From positions 1,713,153 to 1,749,374 of the forward strand of contig NZ_GG770553.1 of NCBI RefSeq assembly GCF_000164135.1: DNA of 36,222 nucleotides, given 5' to 3'. The notes under the pieces are model-generated. The model worked only from the letters and a program-made list of their open reading frames with translations, made no database searches and was not told the origin of the DNA. The DNA is from Mycobacterium parascrofulaceum ATCC BAA-614. GTDB lineage: Bacteria > Actinomycetota > Actinomycetes > Mycobacteriales > Mycobacteriaceae. Shown here in pieces: positions 1-9,379 of this stretch (the stretch's first letter is position 1; every line of letters starts with the position of its first letter). The position numbers and the translations under genes were made by a program.

Positions 1-1
1 C

Positions 2-94
2 CAAGATCGGGGCCAGCCCCGCACCAACACGTTTCACCACCCGGAAAAATTGCTCCGAAACGAGGACGACGGAGACGAGGACGACGACCCGTAA
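2..94 (+). CDS. C-terminal tail of a probable 13E12-repeat (DUF222/HNH) protein, cut by the window edge
   Basis: An open frame enters from the left edge and ends at a TAA at 92-94. The last 30 residues contain GQPRTNTFHHPEKLL and then a very acidic end, EDDGDEDDDP. The first stretch resembles the end of mycobacterial 13E12-repeat family proteins, which carry a DUF222 domain and a C-terminal HNH nuclease motif and are often found near mobile regions. The catalytic part lies outside the window, so activity cannot be judged. The gene is convergent with the methyltransferase at 101-844, with only six bases between the two stop codons. The family call rests on remembered similarity of a short tail; the reading frame itself is clear. 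Confidence 0.5.
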   Translation, partial: QDRGQPRTNTFHHPEKLLRNEDDGDEDDDP

Positions 95-100
95 TGCTCG

Positions 101-844
101 CTATTCGGCCAACGCCGCCCGAATGCACACGGTGACGTAGGGCAGCGCGAGGCCGGCGGAATTCGACAGCGCCGGATGGGTGGCCAGCAGTTCACGCACC
201 TGGTCCAGCGTCCTGGTGCGGACCTCGGTCGGCGAGGCGATGCAGTAGCTGCGGGATGCGACCAAGTCGATCAGGGCTTGCGGCGTAAGGTAATTCGTCC
301 ACTCCACCTGGTGGCGCTCCGGCTCGGTGAACGACGCCGACAGGTCGACGTCGAAGCGGCCCCGGTCGCCGTCGGAGCCGATGATCTCGCCCAGCTCCCG
401 CACCCAGCCCAACCGCTCGTCGCGGGTGTTCCACACCAGGCCCAGCCGGCCACCCGGGCGCAGCACGCGGGCCACCTCGGGAATGGCGCGCTCGGCATCC
501 ACCCAATGCCACGCCTGCGCTACCAGCACGACGTCGACGCTGTTGTCCGGCAACGGGATCTCTTCCGCCGTGCCCAGCAGCGCCCGGGTTTCCGGCAGCG
601 AGGTGCGCAACACCTCCAGCATGTCGGGAATCGGGTCGACGGCCACCACGTCCAGCCCGCGTTCCACCAGCCGGGTGGTCAGCTTGCCGGTCCCCGCGCC
701 CAGGTCCAGCACCTGGCGCGCGCCGCGCGGCAACAGCCAGTCGATGGCCTCCGGCGGATAGGACGGACGGCCCCGTTCGTAAGCTGCCGCCGCCGAACCG
801 AACGACAGCGAGCGGTCGTGGCGCGAGCGGGTCACCGCCGACAC
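101..844 (-). CDS. Class I SAM-dependent methyltransferase (Rv3342-like), last gene of the methionine operon
   Basis: A 247-residue protein with a Rossmann-type SAM fold. Motif I is VLDLGAGTG at residues 45-53, the acidic residue at the end of strand 2 is Asp70 (VVAVDP), and a late motif [12 protein letters not shown] lies at 128-139, as in the Methyltransf_11 group. The substrate cannot be read from sequence. I place the start at the GTG at 844, preceded by a GAAGG five bases upstream; an in-frame extension to 1051 lies wholly inside metX in low-complexity Arg/Pro-rich sequence and is rejected. The start overlaps the metX stop by 13 bases, so translation is probably coupled to metX. Placing a SAM user at the end of a SAM-repressed methionine operon makes metabolic sense, but that link is inference. 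Confidence 0.85.
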   Translation of the reverse strand: MSAVTRSRHDRSLSFGSAAAAYERGRPSYPPEAIDWLLPRGARQVLDLGAGTGKLTTRLVERGLDVVAVDPIPDMLEVLRTSLPETRALLGTAEEIPLPDNSVDVVLVAQAWHWVDAERAIPEVARVLRPGGRLGLVWNTRDERLGWVRELGEIIGSDGDRGRFDVDLSASFTEPERHQVEWTNYLTPQALIDLVASRSYCIASPTEVRTRTLDQVRELLATHPALSNSAGLALPYVTVCIRAALAE

Positions 845-1980
845 GTGCCTTCGGTGGCGGCCAGACCCAACGTCTGGCGGATCAGGTTGCCGACCGCCTC
901 GGTTTCCACCAGGAAGCCGTCGTGCCCGCAAATGGACTCGACAACCTGCAGGCCGCCGCACCCCGGCAGCAGGTCGGCGAGCTCCTGCTGCAATCGCAGC
1001 GGGTAGAGCCGGTCGGAGGTGATGCCGCCGACCACCGCGGGCACCGGGCAACCGCTCAGGGCCTTGCCCACCCCGCCGCGGCCGCGGCCGACGTCGTGGC
1101 TGTTCAGCGCCTCGGTCAGGGTCACGTAGCTGCCCGCGTCGAAGCGGGCCAGCAGCTTGTCGCCCTGATGTTCCAGGTAGCTCTGCACCGCGTACCGACC
1201 GCCTCCGAATGGGGGGCCCGGATCCTCACCGCCCTGGGCATCGTTGCCGAACCGGGTGTCGAGCTCCTCTTCGCCCCGGTAGGTCAGGTGGGCGAAGCGG
1301 CGGGCGAGGGTCAGCCCGGTGTCCGGCGTGCGGCCGGTGCCGTGGTAATCGCCGCCCTGCCAGTTCGGGTCGGCCTTGATGGCCGCGATCTGCGTGGTCT
1401 GCGTGCCGATCTGGTCCGCCGTCGCGCGCGCACCGACCGCCAGCAGCAGCCCCGCCCGCACCCGGCCGGGGTGGCCGACCATCCACTCCAAAGCCCTTGC
1501 GCCGCCCATCGATCCGCCGACCACGGCGGCCACCTCGTCGATGCCCAGCGCGGCCAGCGCGGCGATGTCGGCCTGCACCTGGTCGCGCACGGAGATCATC
1601 GGAAACCTTGAGCCCCAGGGCCTTCCGTCCCGGGCCAGCGAGCTGGGGCCGGTGGATCCGCGGCAACCGCCCAGCACGTTGGTGGCCACCGCGCACCAGC
1701 GGTCGGTGTCGATCGGCGCGCCCGGCCCGGCCACGCCGTCCCACCAGCCGCCGGTCGGGTGTCCGGGCCCGGCTGGCCCGGTGATGTGCGAGTCACCGGT
1801 CAGCGCGTGCAGCACCACCACCACGTTGTCGCGGGTCGGCGACAGCTCGCCCCAGCGCTGAACGGCGATGCAGACGTCGTCGATCACCGCGCCGCTCTCG
1901 GTGGTCAGCGAGCCGATGTGCACCAGGCCGATCTCGCCTTCGGCCGGCAGCGTCTGGGTGGGGACGTCGGAGATCGTCAT
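832..1980 (-). CDS. metX: Homoserine O-acetyltransferase MetX
   Basis: Transfers acetyl from acetyl-CoA to homoserine, giving the O-acetylhomoserine that MetY sulfhydrylates next in methionine synthesis. The 382-residue protein has an alpha/beta hydrolase fold with a readable catalytic triad: nucleophile Ser157 in GGSMGG, Asp323 in [10 protein letters not shown] and His353 in GHDGFL. Family marks LHALTGDSH (57-65) and [14 protein letters not shown] (101-114) are present. Length and spacing match mycobacterial MetX (also annotated metA). ATG start at 1980, 11 bases after the metY stop, so the two form one transcription unit under the SAM-IV riboswitch upstream of metY. No defects seen. Confidence 0.97.
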   Translation of the reverse strand: MTISDVPTQTLPAEGEIGLVHIGSLTTESGAVIDDVCIAVQRWGELSPTRDNVVVVLHALTGDSHITGPAGPGHPTGGWWDGVAGPGAPIDTDRWCAVATNVLGGCRGSTGPSSLARDGRPWGSRFPMISVRDQVQADIAALAALGIDEVAAVVGGSMGGARALEWMVGHPGRVRAGLLLAVGARATADQIGTQTTQIAAIKADPNWQGGDYHGTGRTPDTGLTLARRFAHLTYRGEEELDTRFGNDAQGGEDPGPPFGGGRYAVQSYLEHQGDKLLARFDAGSYVTLTEALNSHDVGRGRGGVGKALSGCPVPAVVGGITSDRLYPLRLQQELADLLPGCGGLQVVESICGHDGFLVETEAVGNLIRQTLGLAATEGTCRR

Positions 1981-1991
1981 GGCCGGGCTCC

Positions 1992-3392
1992 TCAGAACGC
2001 CGCCACTGCTTGCGGGTCGGCGCCCGAGTCGTTCGCGTCCGCGCCGAATTTGCGCGCCGCGGCGAAGCCGAGTTCCAGGTCGGCCAGGATGTCGTCGATG
2101 CCCTCGATCCCGACGGCCAGCCGCACCAGCCCGGGGCTGACGCCGGTGCTCAGCTGTTCGGCCGGGCTGAGCTGGGCGTGGGTGGTCGACGCCGGGTGGA
2201 TCACCAGCGATCGCACGTCGCCGATGTTGGCGACGTGGCTGTGCAGCTTCAGCGCGTTCACGAACGCCTTGCCCGCCTCGACGCCACCGGCCAACTCGAA
2301 CGACAGCACCGCGCCGGTCCCCTTGGGCGCCAGCTTCTTTGCCCGCTCGTGCCAGGGCGAGCTGGGCAGGCCCGCGTAGTTGACCGACAGCACACCGTCA
2401 TGGCCGGCCAGGTACTCGGCGACCCGCTGCGCGTTGACGACGTGGCGCTCGATGCGCAGGCTCAGCGTCTCGATGCCCTGGGCCACCAGGAACGCGTTGA
2501 ACGGCGAGGCGGCGGACCCCAGGTCGCGCAGCAGCTGCACGCGCGCCTTGAGCGCGTACGCCGGCGGGCCGAGCTCGGCGAACACCACGCCGTGGTAGCT
2601 CGGGTCGGGCGTGGTGAAGCCGGGGAAGCGGCCCTGCGTCCAGTCGAAGGTGCCGCCGTCGACGATGGCGCCGGCAATGGCGGCCCCGTGCCCGCCCAGG
2701 TACTTGGTGGCCGAGTGCACCACGATGTCCGCGCCGTGCTTGAACGGCTGGATCAGGTACGGCGTGGCGATGGTGTTGTCGACGATCAGCGGTATCCCGT
2801 TGGCGTGGGCGACCCCGGCCACGCCGGGGATGTCCAGCACGTCGATCTGCGGGTTGGAGATGGTCTCGCCGAAGAACGCCTTGGTGTTCGGCCGCACGGC
2901 GGCCTGCCAGGCGTCCAGGTCGTCGGGATCGTCGACGAAGCTGACCTCGATGCCCAGCTTGGCCAGCGAGTAGTGGAACAGGTTGTAGGTGCCGCCGTAC
3001 AGCCGCGGGCTGGACACGATGTGATCCCCGGCACAGGCGAGGTTCAATATGGCGAACGTCTCAGCGGCCTGTCCCGAGCTGAGGAACAGCGCGGCCACGC
3101 CGCCCTCGAGCGCGGCGATGCGCTGCTCGACGACGTCGGTGGTCGGGTTGCCGATGCGGGTGTAGATGTTGCCCGGCACCTCCAGCCCGAACAGGGCGGC
3201 GGCGTGGGAGGTGTCGTCGAAGGTGTACGACGTGGTCTGGTAGATCGGCAGGGCGCGGGCGTGGGTGGTCCGGTCCGGTTGCTGGCCGGCGTGCACCTGC
3301 TTGGTCTCGAACGACCAGCGCGCGGCCGGGTCGGCGTCGTCGCTGGTGGCGTCGGTGCTGGTGGTGCTGCTGGTGGTGTTGTCGGGGCTCAC
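1992..3392 (-). CDS. metC: O-acetylhomoserine sulfhydrylase (MetY; called metC in mycobacteria)
   Basis: A PLP enzyme that makes homocysteine from O-acetylhomoserine and sulfide. The 466-residue protein belongs to the Cys/Met-metabolism PLP family: [22 protein letters not shown] at about residues 77-98, the glycine-rich LSSGQAAET near 104-112, Asp205 in VDNT, and the Schiff-base Lys230 in [11 protein letters not shown]. The first 25 residues are Ser/Thr/Asp-rich and poorly conserved. The start is a GTG at 3392 with only a weak AGAAAG upstream. A 31-codon leader ORF in the same frame ends at a TAA 66 bases before this GTG, so re-initiation or attenuation is plausible. Regulated by the SAM-IV riboswitch at 3591-3707. 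First structural gene of the metY-metX-methyltransferase operon. Confidence 0.95.
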   Translation of the reverse strand: MSPDNTTSSTTSTDATSDDADPAARWSFETKQVHAGQQPDRTTHARALPIYQTTSYTFDDTSHAAALFGLEVPGNIYTRIGNPTTDVVEQRIAALEGGVAALFLSSGQAAETFAILNLACAGDHIVSSPRLYGGTYNLFHYSLAKLGIEVSFVDDPDDLDAWQAAVRPNTKAFFGETISNPQIDVLDIPGVAGVAHANGIPLIVDNTIATPYLIQPFKHGADIVVHSATKYLGGHGAAIAGAIVDGGTFDWTQGRFPGFTTPDPSYHGVVFAELGPPAYALKARVQLLRDLGSAASPFNAFLVAQGIETLSLRIERHVVNAQRVAEYLAGHDGVLSVNYAGLPSSPWHERAKKLAPKGTGAVLSFELAGGVEAGKAFVNALKLHSHVANIGDVRSLVIHPASTTHAQLSPAEQLSTGVSPGLVRLAVGIEGIDDILADLELGFAAARKFGADANDSGADPQAVAAF

Positions 3393-3458
3393 GTGGGTGT
3401 GCTTTCTGCTTCGGGTGGGTGAATCGGGTATCGGGGTTGCTGGCGGGTTAGCCGCGGG

Positions 3459-3554
3459 TTAGCGGCGACACGCGATTCGACACATGAGCCGATCCGAAGG
3501 AGCCGAACACAGAGACGAGCAAAAAGCCGAAGAAGGAGCTGAAGGTGTGCACAT
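3459..3554 (-). CDS. Cys-rich 31-residue leader ORF between the SAM-IV riboswitch and metY
   Basis: An ATG at 3554 starts a 31-codon ORF ending in TAA at 3459-3461. The peptide begins MCTPSAPSSAFC and ends LMCRIACRR, with cysteines at 2, 12, 16, 25 and 29 (16 percent Cys). The ATG is preceded by AGGGGAAG with eight bases between AGGGG and ATG, a far better ribosome-binding site than metY has. That AGGGG is one arm of the riboswitch expression-platform hairpin. The C-terminal CR..CRR pattern recalls actinobacterial leader peptides upstream of sulfur-metabolism genes, some of which act as cysteine-responsive attenuators in mycobacteria; that link is from memory of the literature. The cysteines here are not consecutive. 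Whether it is translated is not shown by sequence alone. Confidence 0.6.
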   Translation of the reverse strand: MCTPSAPSSAFCSSLCSAPSDRLMCRIACRR

Positions 3555-3559
3555 GACGT

Positions 3560-3595
3560 CTTCCCCTCTAGTCAGGGGTCCGTTATGGCGGACCC
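3560..3595 (-). promoter_or_regulatory. SAM-IV expression platform: two mutually exclusive hairpins
   Basis: Reading the minus strand, GGGTCCG (3595-3589) can pair perfectly with CGGACCC (3582-3576) across a six-base loop. Alternatively CCCCT (3578-3574) can pair with AGGGG (3567-3563) across a six-base loop. The two hairpins share the CCC bases, so only one can form. The AGGGG is the Shine-Dalgarno of the leader ORF starting at 3554. The expected logic is that SAM-bound aptamer ties up the first GGGTC arm, letting CCCCT mask the ribosome-binding site. No U-tract follows, so translational rather than intrinsic-termination control is favoured. Confidence 0.65.
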
Positions 3596-3707
3596 GCGCT
3601 TGCCGCGCAGCCTGTGGCTACTAGACCTGGTCATCACCCGGGGCACCCCACCGCGGTTGGAGGGTTGCCGGCCAGCAAGCCGGGGCTTGATGCTGGCGCT
3701 CATGACC
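3591..3707 (-). promoter_or_regulatory. SAM-IV riboswitch aptamer
   Basis: The minus strand from 3707 reads GGTCATGAGCGCCAGC, then a CCCCGGCTTGCTGGCCGG hairpin, GCAACCCTCC, ACCGCGGTGGGGTGCCCCGG, GTGATGACC closing the first stem with the initial GGTCAT, and a 3' tail with CAGGCTGCGCGGCAAGCGCGGGTC. This order (long P1, the conserved GGCAACCCTCC-type core, GGTGCC...GTGATGACC, then extra 3' stem) matches the SAM-IV class known from Actinobacteria upstream of methionine genes. It lies about 200 bases upstream of metY on the same strand. It senses S-adenosylmethionine and should switch the metY-metX operon off when SAM is plentiful. Confidence 0.92.
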
Positions 3708-3714
3708 AATACGA

Positions 3715-3745
3715 AGATTAGCTTACTGTGCCGACTGGATGCCAA
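3715..3745 (-). promoter_or_regulatory. Probable promoter of the SAM-IV/metY transcript
   Basis: On the minus strand a -35-like TTGGCA (3745-3740) is followed after 19 bases by a -10-like TAATCT (3720-3715), placing the transcript start close to the first base of the aptamer at about 3707. An overlapping TAAGCT at 3725-3720 is an alternative -10 box. The 19-base spacing is long, so the call is tentative. Confidence 0.45.
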
Positions 3746-3746
3746 T

Positions 3747-3764
3747 GGCAGGTCGACACCTGCC
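3747..3764. promoter_or_regulatory. 18-bp perfect inverted repeat between icd2 and the metY leader
   Basis: GGCAGGT (3747-3753), spacer CGAC, ACCTGCC (3758-3764) form a perfect 7-bp inverted repeat. It sits directly upstream of the likely -35 box of the metY leader and about 90 bases upstream of icd2, in a divergent promoter region. This is the size of a site for a dimeric repressor or activator. The binding protein cannot be named. Confidence 0.4.
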
Positions 3765-3854
3765 CAAACGCCCTTGATAACGTGGCAGGAAGAACGCTGA
3801 GCCCCCCAGATATCTGACCGAGATTCGAAGATTTTCCACGCCGGGAGAGGGACC

Positions 3855-6095
3855 GTGAGCGCCGAACAGCCGACCGTCATCTACACGCTGACCGACGAAG
3901 CGCCGTTGCTGGCGACCTACGCGTTTCTCCCGATCGTGCGCGCCTTCGCCGAGCCGGCAGGCATCGAGATCAAGACCAGCGACATCTCCGTCGCCGCCCG
4001 CATCCTCGCCGAGTTCTCCGACTGCCTGACCGAGGAGCAGCGGGTTCCCGACAACCTGGCGGAGCTGGGCCGGCTGACCAAGCTGCCCGACACCAACATC
4101 ATCAAGCTGCCCAACATCAGCGCCTCGGTGCCCCAGCTGATCGCCGCCGTCAAGGAGCTGCAGGGCAAGGGATTCAAGATCCCGGACTTCCCGCAGAGCC
4201 CGAAGACCGACGAGGAGAAGGAGATCCGCGCCCGCTACGGCAAATGCCTGGGCAGCGCGGTGAATCCGGTACTGCGCCAAGGCAACTCGGACCGGCGCGC
4301 GCCCAAGGCCGTCAAGGAGTACGCGCGCAGGCACCCGCACAGCATGGGGGAGTGGTCGCCGGCCTCGCGCACCCACGTCGCGACCATGCGGCACGGCGAC
4401 TTCTACCACGGCGAGAAGTCGATGACCCTCGACCGCGCGCGCAACGTGAAGATGGTGCTCAAGACCAAGGGCGGCAAGACCCTCGAGCTCAAGCCCAAGG
4501 TCGAGCTGCGCGACGGCGACGTCATCGATTCCATGTTCATGAGCAAGAAGGCCCTGGTCGAGTTTTACGAGGAACAGATGCAGGACGCCTACGAGACCGG
4601 CGTGATGTTCTCGCTGCACGTCAAGGCGACCATGATGAAGGTCTCGCATCCGATCGTCTTCGGCCACGCCGTGAAGGTCTTCTACAAGGACGCGTTCGCC
4701 AAGCACCAGGAGTTGTTCGACGAGCTCGGTGTCGACGTCAACAACGGGTTGGTCGACCTCTACAGCAAGATCGAGTCGCTGCCCGCGTCGCTGCACGAGG
4801 AGATCATCCGCGACCTGCACGCCTGCCACGAGCACCGCCCCGAGCTGGCCATGGTCGATTCGGCCAAGGGCATCACCAACTTTCATTCACCCAGCGACGT
4901 GATCGTGGACGCGTCCATGCCGGCGATGATCCGCGCCGGCGGCAAGATGTGGGGTGCCGACGGGCGGCAGAAGGACACCAAGGCCGTCAACCCCGAGTCG
5001 ACCTTCTCCCGCATCTACCAAGAGATCATCAACTTCTGCAAGACCCACGGGCAGTTCGACCCGACGACGATGGGCACCGTGCCCAACGTCGGCCTGATGG
5101 CGCAGCAGGCCGAGGAATACGGCTCGCACGACAAGACGTTCGAGATCCCCGAGGACGGCGTCGCCGACATCGTCGACCTCGACACCGGGGAAGTCCTGCT
5201 GACCCAGAACGTGGAGGAAGGCGACATCTGGCGGATGCCCATCGTCACGGACGAGGCCATCCGCGACTGGGTCAAGCTGGCCGTCAACCGGGCGCGCGCC
5301 TCGGGCATGACGGTGGTGTTCTGGCTGGACACCGAACGGCCGCACGAGGTCGAGCTGCGCAAGAAGGTCAAGGCGTACCTCAAGGAGCACGACACCGAGG
5401 GCCTCGACATCAACATCATGCCGCAGGTGTGGGCCATGCGTTACACGCTGGAGCGCGCGATGCGCGGGCAGGACACCATCGCCGCGACCGGAAACATCCT
5501 GCGCGACTATCTCACCGACCTGTTCCCGATCCTCGAACTCGGCACCAGCGCCAAGATGCTGTCCATCGTGCCGCTGATGGCCGGCGGCGGGATGTACGAG
5601 ACGGGAGCGGGCGGTTCGGCGCCCAAGCACGTCCACCAACTCCTCGAGGAGAATCACCTGCGCTGGGATTCGCTTGGCGAATTCCTGGCTCTGGGAGCGT
5701 GTTTCGAAGACATCGGCACCAAGACCGACAACGAGCGCGCCAAGATCCTGGGCAAGACGCTCGACGCGGCGATCGGCAAGTTGCTGGAGAACAACAAGAG
5801 CCCGTCGCGCAAGGCCGGCGAACTCGACAACCGCGGCAGCCAGTTCTACCTGGCGCGGTACTGGGCGGAAGAACTCGCCAACCAATCCGACGACGAGGAG
5901 CTGCGCAAGCACTTCGCCGCGCTGGCGGACTCGTTGCGCGAGAACGAGGACACCATCGTGGCCGAGCTCGCCGAGGCGCAGGGCGAGACGGTCGACATCG
6001 GTGGCTACTATCAGCCGGACAGCGAGAAGACGACGGCGATCATGCGGCCGAGCAAGACATTCAACGAAGCGCTAGCCGCTTCGCAAGGCTCGTAA
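3855..6095 (+). CDS. icd2: Monomeric NADP-dependent isocitrate dehydrogenase (Icd2)
   Basis: Oxidatively decarboxylates isocitrate to 2-oxoglutarate with NADP in the TCA cycle. At 746 residues it has the size of the monomeric IDH family (about 740) and family sequences throughout: [22 protein letters not shown] near 80-101, [14 protein letters not shown] near 137-150, [20 protein letters not shown] near 163-182, [12 protein letters not shown], and [25 protein letters not shown] near 548-572. The start is a GTG at 3855 behind GGGAGAGGG. It is unrelated in sequence to the dimeric IDH that follows 34 bases downstream in the same direction. In M. tuberculosis, as I recall, icd2 lies at a distant locus (Rv0066c), so this arrangement is a lineage difference. 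Confidence 0.97.
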   Translation: MSAEQPTVIYTLTDEAPLLATYAFLPIVRAFAEPAGIEIKTSDISVAARILAEFSDCLTEEQRVPDNLAELGRLTKLPDTNIIKLPNISASVPQLIAAVKELQGKGFKIPDFPQSPKTDEEKEIRARYGKCLGSAVNPVLRQGNSDRRAPKAVKEYARRHPHSMGEWSPASRTHVATMRHGDFYHGEKSMTLDRARNVKMVLKTKGGKTLELKPKVELRDGDVIDSMFMSKKALVEFYEEQMQDAYETGVMFSLHVKATMMKVSHPIVFGHAVKVFYKDAFAKHQELFDELGVDVNNGLVDLYSKIESLPASLHEEIIRDLHACHEHRPELAMVDSAKGITNFHSPSDVIVDASMPAMIRAGGKMWGADGRQKDTKAVNPESTFSRIYQEIINFCKTHGQFDPTTMGTVPNVGLMAQQAEEYGSHDKTFEIPEDGVADIVDLDTGEVLLTQNVEEGDIWRMPIVTDEAIRDWVKLAVNRARASGMTVVFWLDTERPHEVELRKKVKAYLKEHDTEGLDINIMPQVWAMRYTLERAMRGQDTIAATGNILRDYLTDLFPILELGTSAKMLSIVPLMAGGGMYETGAGGSAPKHVHQLLEENHLRWDSLGEFLALGACFEDIGTKTDNERAKILGKTLDAAIGKLLENNKSPSRKAGELDNRGSQFYLARYWAEELANQSDDEELRKHFAALADSLRENEDTIVAELAEAQGETVDIGGYYQPDSEKTTAIMRPSKTFNEALAASQGS

Positions 6096-6129
6096 GCTCC
6101 GGGGCCGCTAAGAGAAAGCCGAGCTCGGT

Positions 6130-7353
6130 ATGTCCAACAAGACCAAGGTCAAAGGGCCCGTAGTCGAGCTCGACGGTGACGAGATGACCCGCGTCATCTG
6201 GAAGTTCATCAAGGACATGCTGATCCTGCCGCACCTCGACATCAACCTGGACTACTACGACCTCGGCATCGAAAACCGCGACCGCACCAACGACCAGGTG
6301 ACGATCGACGCCGCGTATGCCATCAAGAGGCACGGCGTGGGCGTCAAGTGCGCCACCATCACCCCCGACGAGGCGCGGGTCCACGAATTCAACCTGAAGA
6401 AGATGTGGCTGTCGCCCAACGGCACCATCCGGAACATCTTGGGTGGCACAATCTTTCGCGAGCCGATCGTGATCTCCAACGTGCCGCGGCTGGTGCCGGG
6501 CTGGACCAAGCCGATCGTCATCGGCCGGCACGCGTTCGGTGACCAGTACCGGGCCACCAACTTCAAGGTCGACAAGCCGGGCACCGTCAGCATCACGTTC
6601 ACACCGTCGGACGGCAGCGAGCCGATGGTGCACGAGGTGGTCTCCATCCCCGACGACGGCGGCGTCGTGATGGGGATGTACAACTTCAAGGAGTCCGTCC
6701 GGGACTTCGCACGCGCCTCGCTGGCCTATGGACTGAACGCCAAGTGGCCGGTGTACCTGTCCACCAAGAACACCATCCTCAAGGCCTACGACGGCATGTT
6801 CAAGGACGAGTTCCAGCGCATCTACGACGAGGAGTTCAAGGACCAGTTCGAGGCCGAGGGGCTGACCTACGAGCACCGGCTGATCGACGACATGGTGGCC
6901 GCCTGCCTCAAGTGGGAGGGCGGCTACGTGTGGGCCTGCAAGAACTACGACGGCGACGTCCAGTCCGACCTCGTCGCGCAGGGCTACGGCTCGCTGGGGC
7001 TGATGACGTCGGTACTGATGACCGCCGACGGCAAGACGGTGGAGGCCGAGGCCGCGCACGGCACCGTCACCCGGCACTTCCGGCAGTACCAGGCGGGCAA
7101 GCCGACGTCGACGAACCCGATCGCGTCGATCTTCGCCTGGACGCGGGGGCTGCAGCACCGCGGGAAGCTGGACGACACCCCCGAGGTGATCGAGTTCGCG
7201 CAGACGCTGGAGGACGTGGTCGTCGGGACCGTCGAGAGTGGCAAGATGACCAAGGACCTCGCCATCCTCATCGGACCCGACCAGGAATGGCAGCAGAGCG
7301 AGGAGTTCCTCAACTCGATCGCCGAGAACCTGGAAAAGAAGCTGGCTAACTAG
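6130..7353 (+). CDS. icd1: Dimeric NADP-dependent isocitrate dehydrogenase (Icd1)
   Basis: A 407-residue enzyme of the eukaryotic-cytosolic-like IDH subfamily, catalysing the same reaction as its neighbour Icd2. Recognisable stretches are [17 protein letters not shown] (11-27), [12 protein letters not shown], the substrate loop [51 protein letters not shown] with the metal-binding Asp residues, and [34 protein letters not shown] near the NADP site. Start ATG at 6130; an AGAGAAAG lies about 12 bases upstream and a CCGAGCTCGG palindrome (6119-6128) sits between it and the ATG. Probably co-transcribed with icd2. The 3' end overlaps the convergent hydrolase gene by eight bases. Confidence 0.97.
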   Translation: MSNKTKVKGPVVELDGDEMTRVIWKFIKDMLILPHLDINLDYYDLGIENRDRTNDQVTIDAAYAIKRHGVGVKCATITPDEARVHEFNLKKMWLSPNGTIRNILGGTIFREPIVISNVPRLVPGWTKPIVIGRHAFGDQYRATNFKVDKPGTVSITFTPSDGSEPMVHEVVSIPDDGGVVMGMYNFKESVRDFARASLAYGLNAKWPVYLSTKNTILKAYDGMFKDEFQRIYDEEFKDQFEAEGLTYEHRLIDDMVAACLKWEGGYVWACKNYDGDVQSDLVAQGYGSLGLMTSVLMTADGKTVEAEAAHGTVTRHFRQYQAGKPTSTNPIASIFAWTRGLQHRGKLDDTPEVIEFAQTLEDVVVGTVESGKMTKDLAILIGPDQEWQQSEEFLNSIAENLEKKLAN

Positions 7354-8212
7354 CCGAGGGGTTGGCGCCCCGGCTCGTCGAGGTGCACTCCTCGAGAAAC
7401 TCGGTGATCAGTTCGGCGACGCGCTCGGGCGCCTCGAACATCGGGATGTGCCCCACGCCGTCGAGCTCGGTGACCTGGTGTTTGTCGTCGGGCAGGTGGG
7501 TGGTGAAGTGCCGGCTGAACCGGGGCGCGGGCACGATCCGGTCCTTCTCGCAGATCACCAGGTGTGCCGGGACGGCGTTTTCGGCCAGCTCCCGCAGGCC
7601 GTGCAGCAGCAGCGACTTGACCAGCAACTGGAAGTAGGCGGGGCAGTGGGCGACGTCGTCGATGCAGCCCAGCAGCTGCTCGTCGGTGACGCCCTCCGGG
7701 GTCGCGCTGATCGCGTAGGTGGCCAGCCGGCGGCTGAACGGCAGCCGCATCACCTTCGGGCCGAACAGCCAGGCCAGCACCAGCAGCGGAATGCCCAGGA
7801 TGAACTTGGCGATCACCTCGAACTTGGCCGGGCTCCATCGCGTCCACCCGCCCGCCGGGGCGATGCCCATCACGCTGCGCGCCCGGCCGCGCCGCTCGAG
7901 CTCGAACGCGACCCAGCCGCCCAGCGAGTTGCCGACGATGTGGGCGGTGTCCCAGCCCAGCTCGTCCATCTGCCGTTCCACGTGGTCGGCCAGCACCGCC
8001 GAGGACAGGAACCAGGTCCCGGCCGGCGGCCCGCCGTTGTGCCCGGCCATCGTCGGCGCGAACACCTCGTACCGCCCGGTGTCGGCCAGCCGCTGGGCGA
8101 CGTCCGCCCAGACCGCCTGGGACAGCAGGAACGGGTGCAGCAGCAGCACCGGCTCCCCCGAGCCGAGGTGGATCGGCGGCCGAGTCCCCAGGTTGTTCGC
8201 TGCGCTCCCCAT
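7346..8212 (-). CDS. Alpha/beta hydrolase (covers the Rv3338/Rv3337 region)
   Basis: A 288-residue alpha/beta hydrolase of unknown substrate. Features in order: oxyanion strand [11 protein letters not shown] (22-32), nucleophile elbow GNSLGG with Ser96, a lid-like segment with the hydrophobic [15 protein letters not shown] (137-151), acid Asp224 in CEKDRIVP and His255 in [12 protein letters not shown]. The triad is complete. In M. tuberculosis the equivalent region is, as I remember, annotated as two short ORFs; here the gene is one intact frame. ATG start at 8212 with a TAATGT -10 box ending seven bases before it, suggesting a leaderless mRNA. Divergent from trpS and convergent with icd1. 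Confidence 0.85.
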   Translation of the reverse strand: MGSAANNLGTRPPIHLGSGEPVLLLHPFLLSQAVWADVAQRLADTGRYEVFAPTMAGHNGGPPAGTWFLSSAVLADHVERQMDELGWDTAHIVGNSLGGWVAFELERRGRARSVMGIAPAGGWTRWSPAKFEVIAKFILGIPLLVLAWLFGPKVMRLPFSRRLATYAISATPEGVTDEQLLGCIDDVAHCPAYFQLLVKSLLLHGLRELAENAVPAHLVICEKDRIVPAPRFSRHFTTHLPDDKHQVTELDGVGHIPMFEAPERVAELITEFLEECTSTSRGANPSAS

Positions 8213-8219
8213 GGCCCCG

Positions 8220-8247
8220 ACATTAAAGGCGGTACCGCCGGTACCGC
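8220..8247 (-). promoter_or_regulatory. Hydrolase promoter with tandem CGGTACCGC repeats
   Basis: On the minus strand TAATGT (8225-8220) is seven bases before the ATG at 8212. Just upstream lie two perfect head-to-tail copies of CGGTACCGC (8230-8238 and 8239-8247). Each copy contains the palindrome GGTACC, and the first is part of GCGGTACCGC. The repeats would sit in the -10/-35 spacer, where a bound protein would block polymerase. The remaining bases to 8352 (trpS side) hold an AAAGGA about 11 bases before the trpS ATG and nothing else I can name. Confidence 0.4.
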
Positions 8248-8337
8248 AAGGCGGGCCCGGCGCGAGCGCCCGGCTGCGCGCCCGCTCGAAGGCAAGAAAC
8301 CGGCTGGCCGGGCAATCGGCGGAGCCGGCCCGCGTGA

Positions 8338-9372
<1,035 letters not shown>

Positions 9373-9379
9373 GTCTCAC

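Noticed and set aside
2010..3422. 470-codon plus-strand frame opposite metY
   Set aside because: Its protein is rich in Gly, Val, Arg and Gln without any family motif, and it mirrors a certain PLP enzyme on the other strand; typical antisense shadow of GC-rich coding DNA.
3443..3463. Two copies of GCGGGTTAGC with an 11-base period at the end of the metY leader ORF
   Set aside because: Short repeat without pairing partner or U-tract; not enough to call an attenuator or terminator by itself.
3807..3816. CAGATATCTG palindrome upstream of icd2
   Set aside because: Ten-base palindromes arise by chance at this scale, and no promoter box lines up with it well enough to call an operator.
6119..6128. 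CCGAGCTCGG palindrome just before icd1
   Set aside because: Too short and loop-less to form a useful hairpin; contains a common GAGCTC core in this GC-rich sequence.
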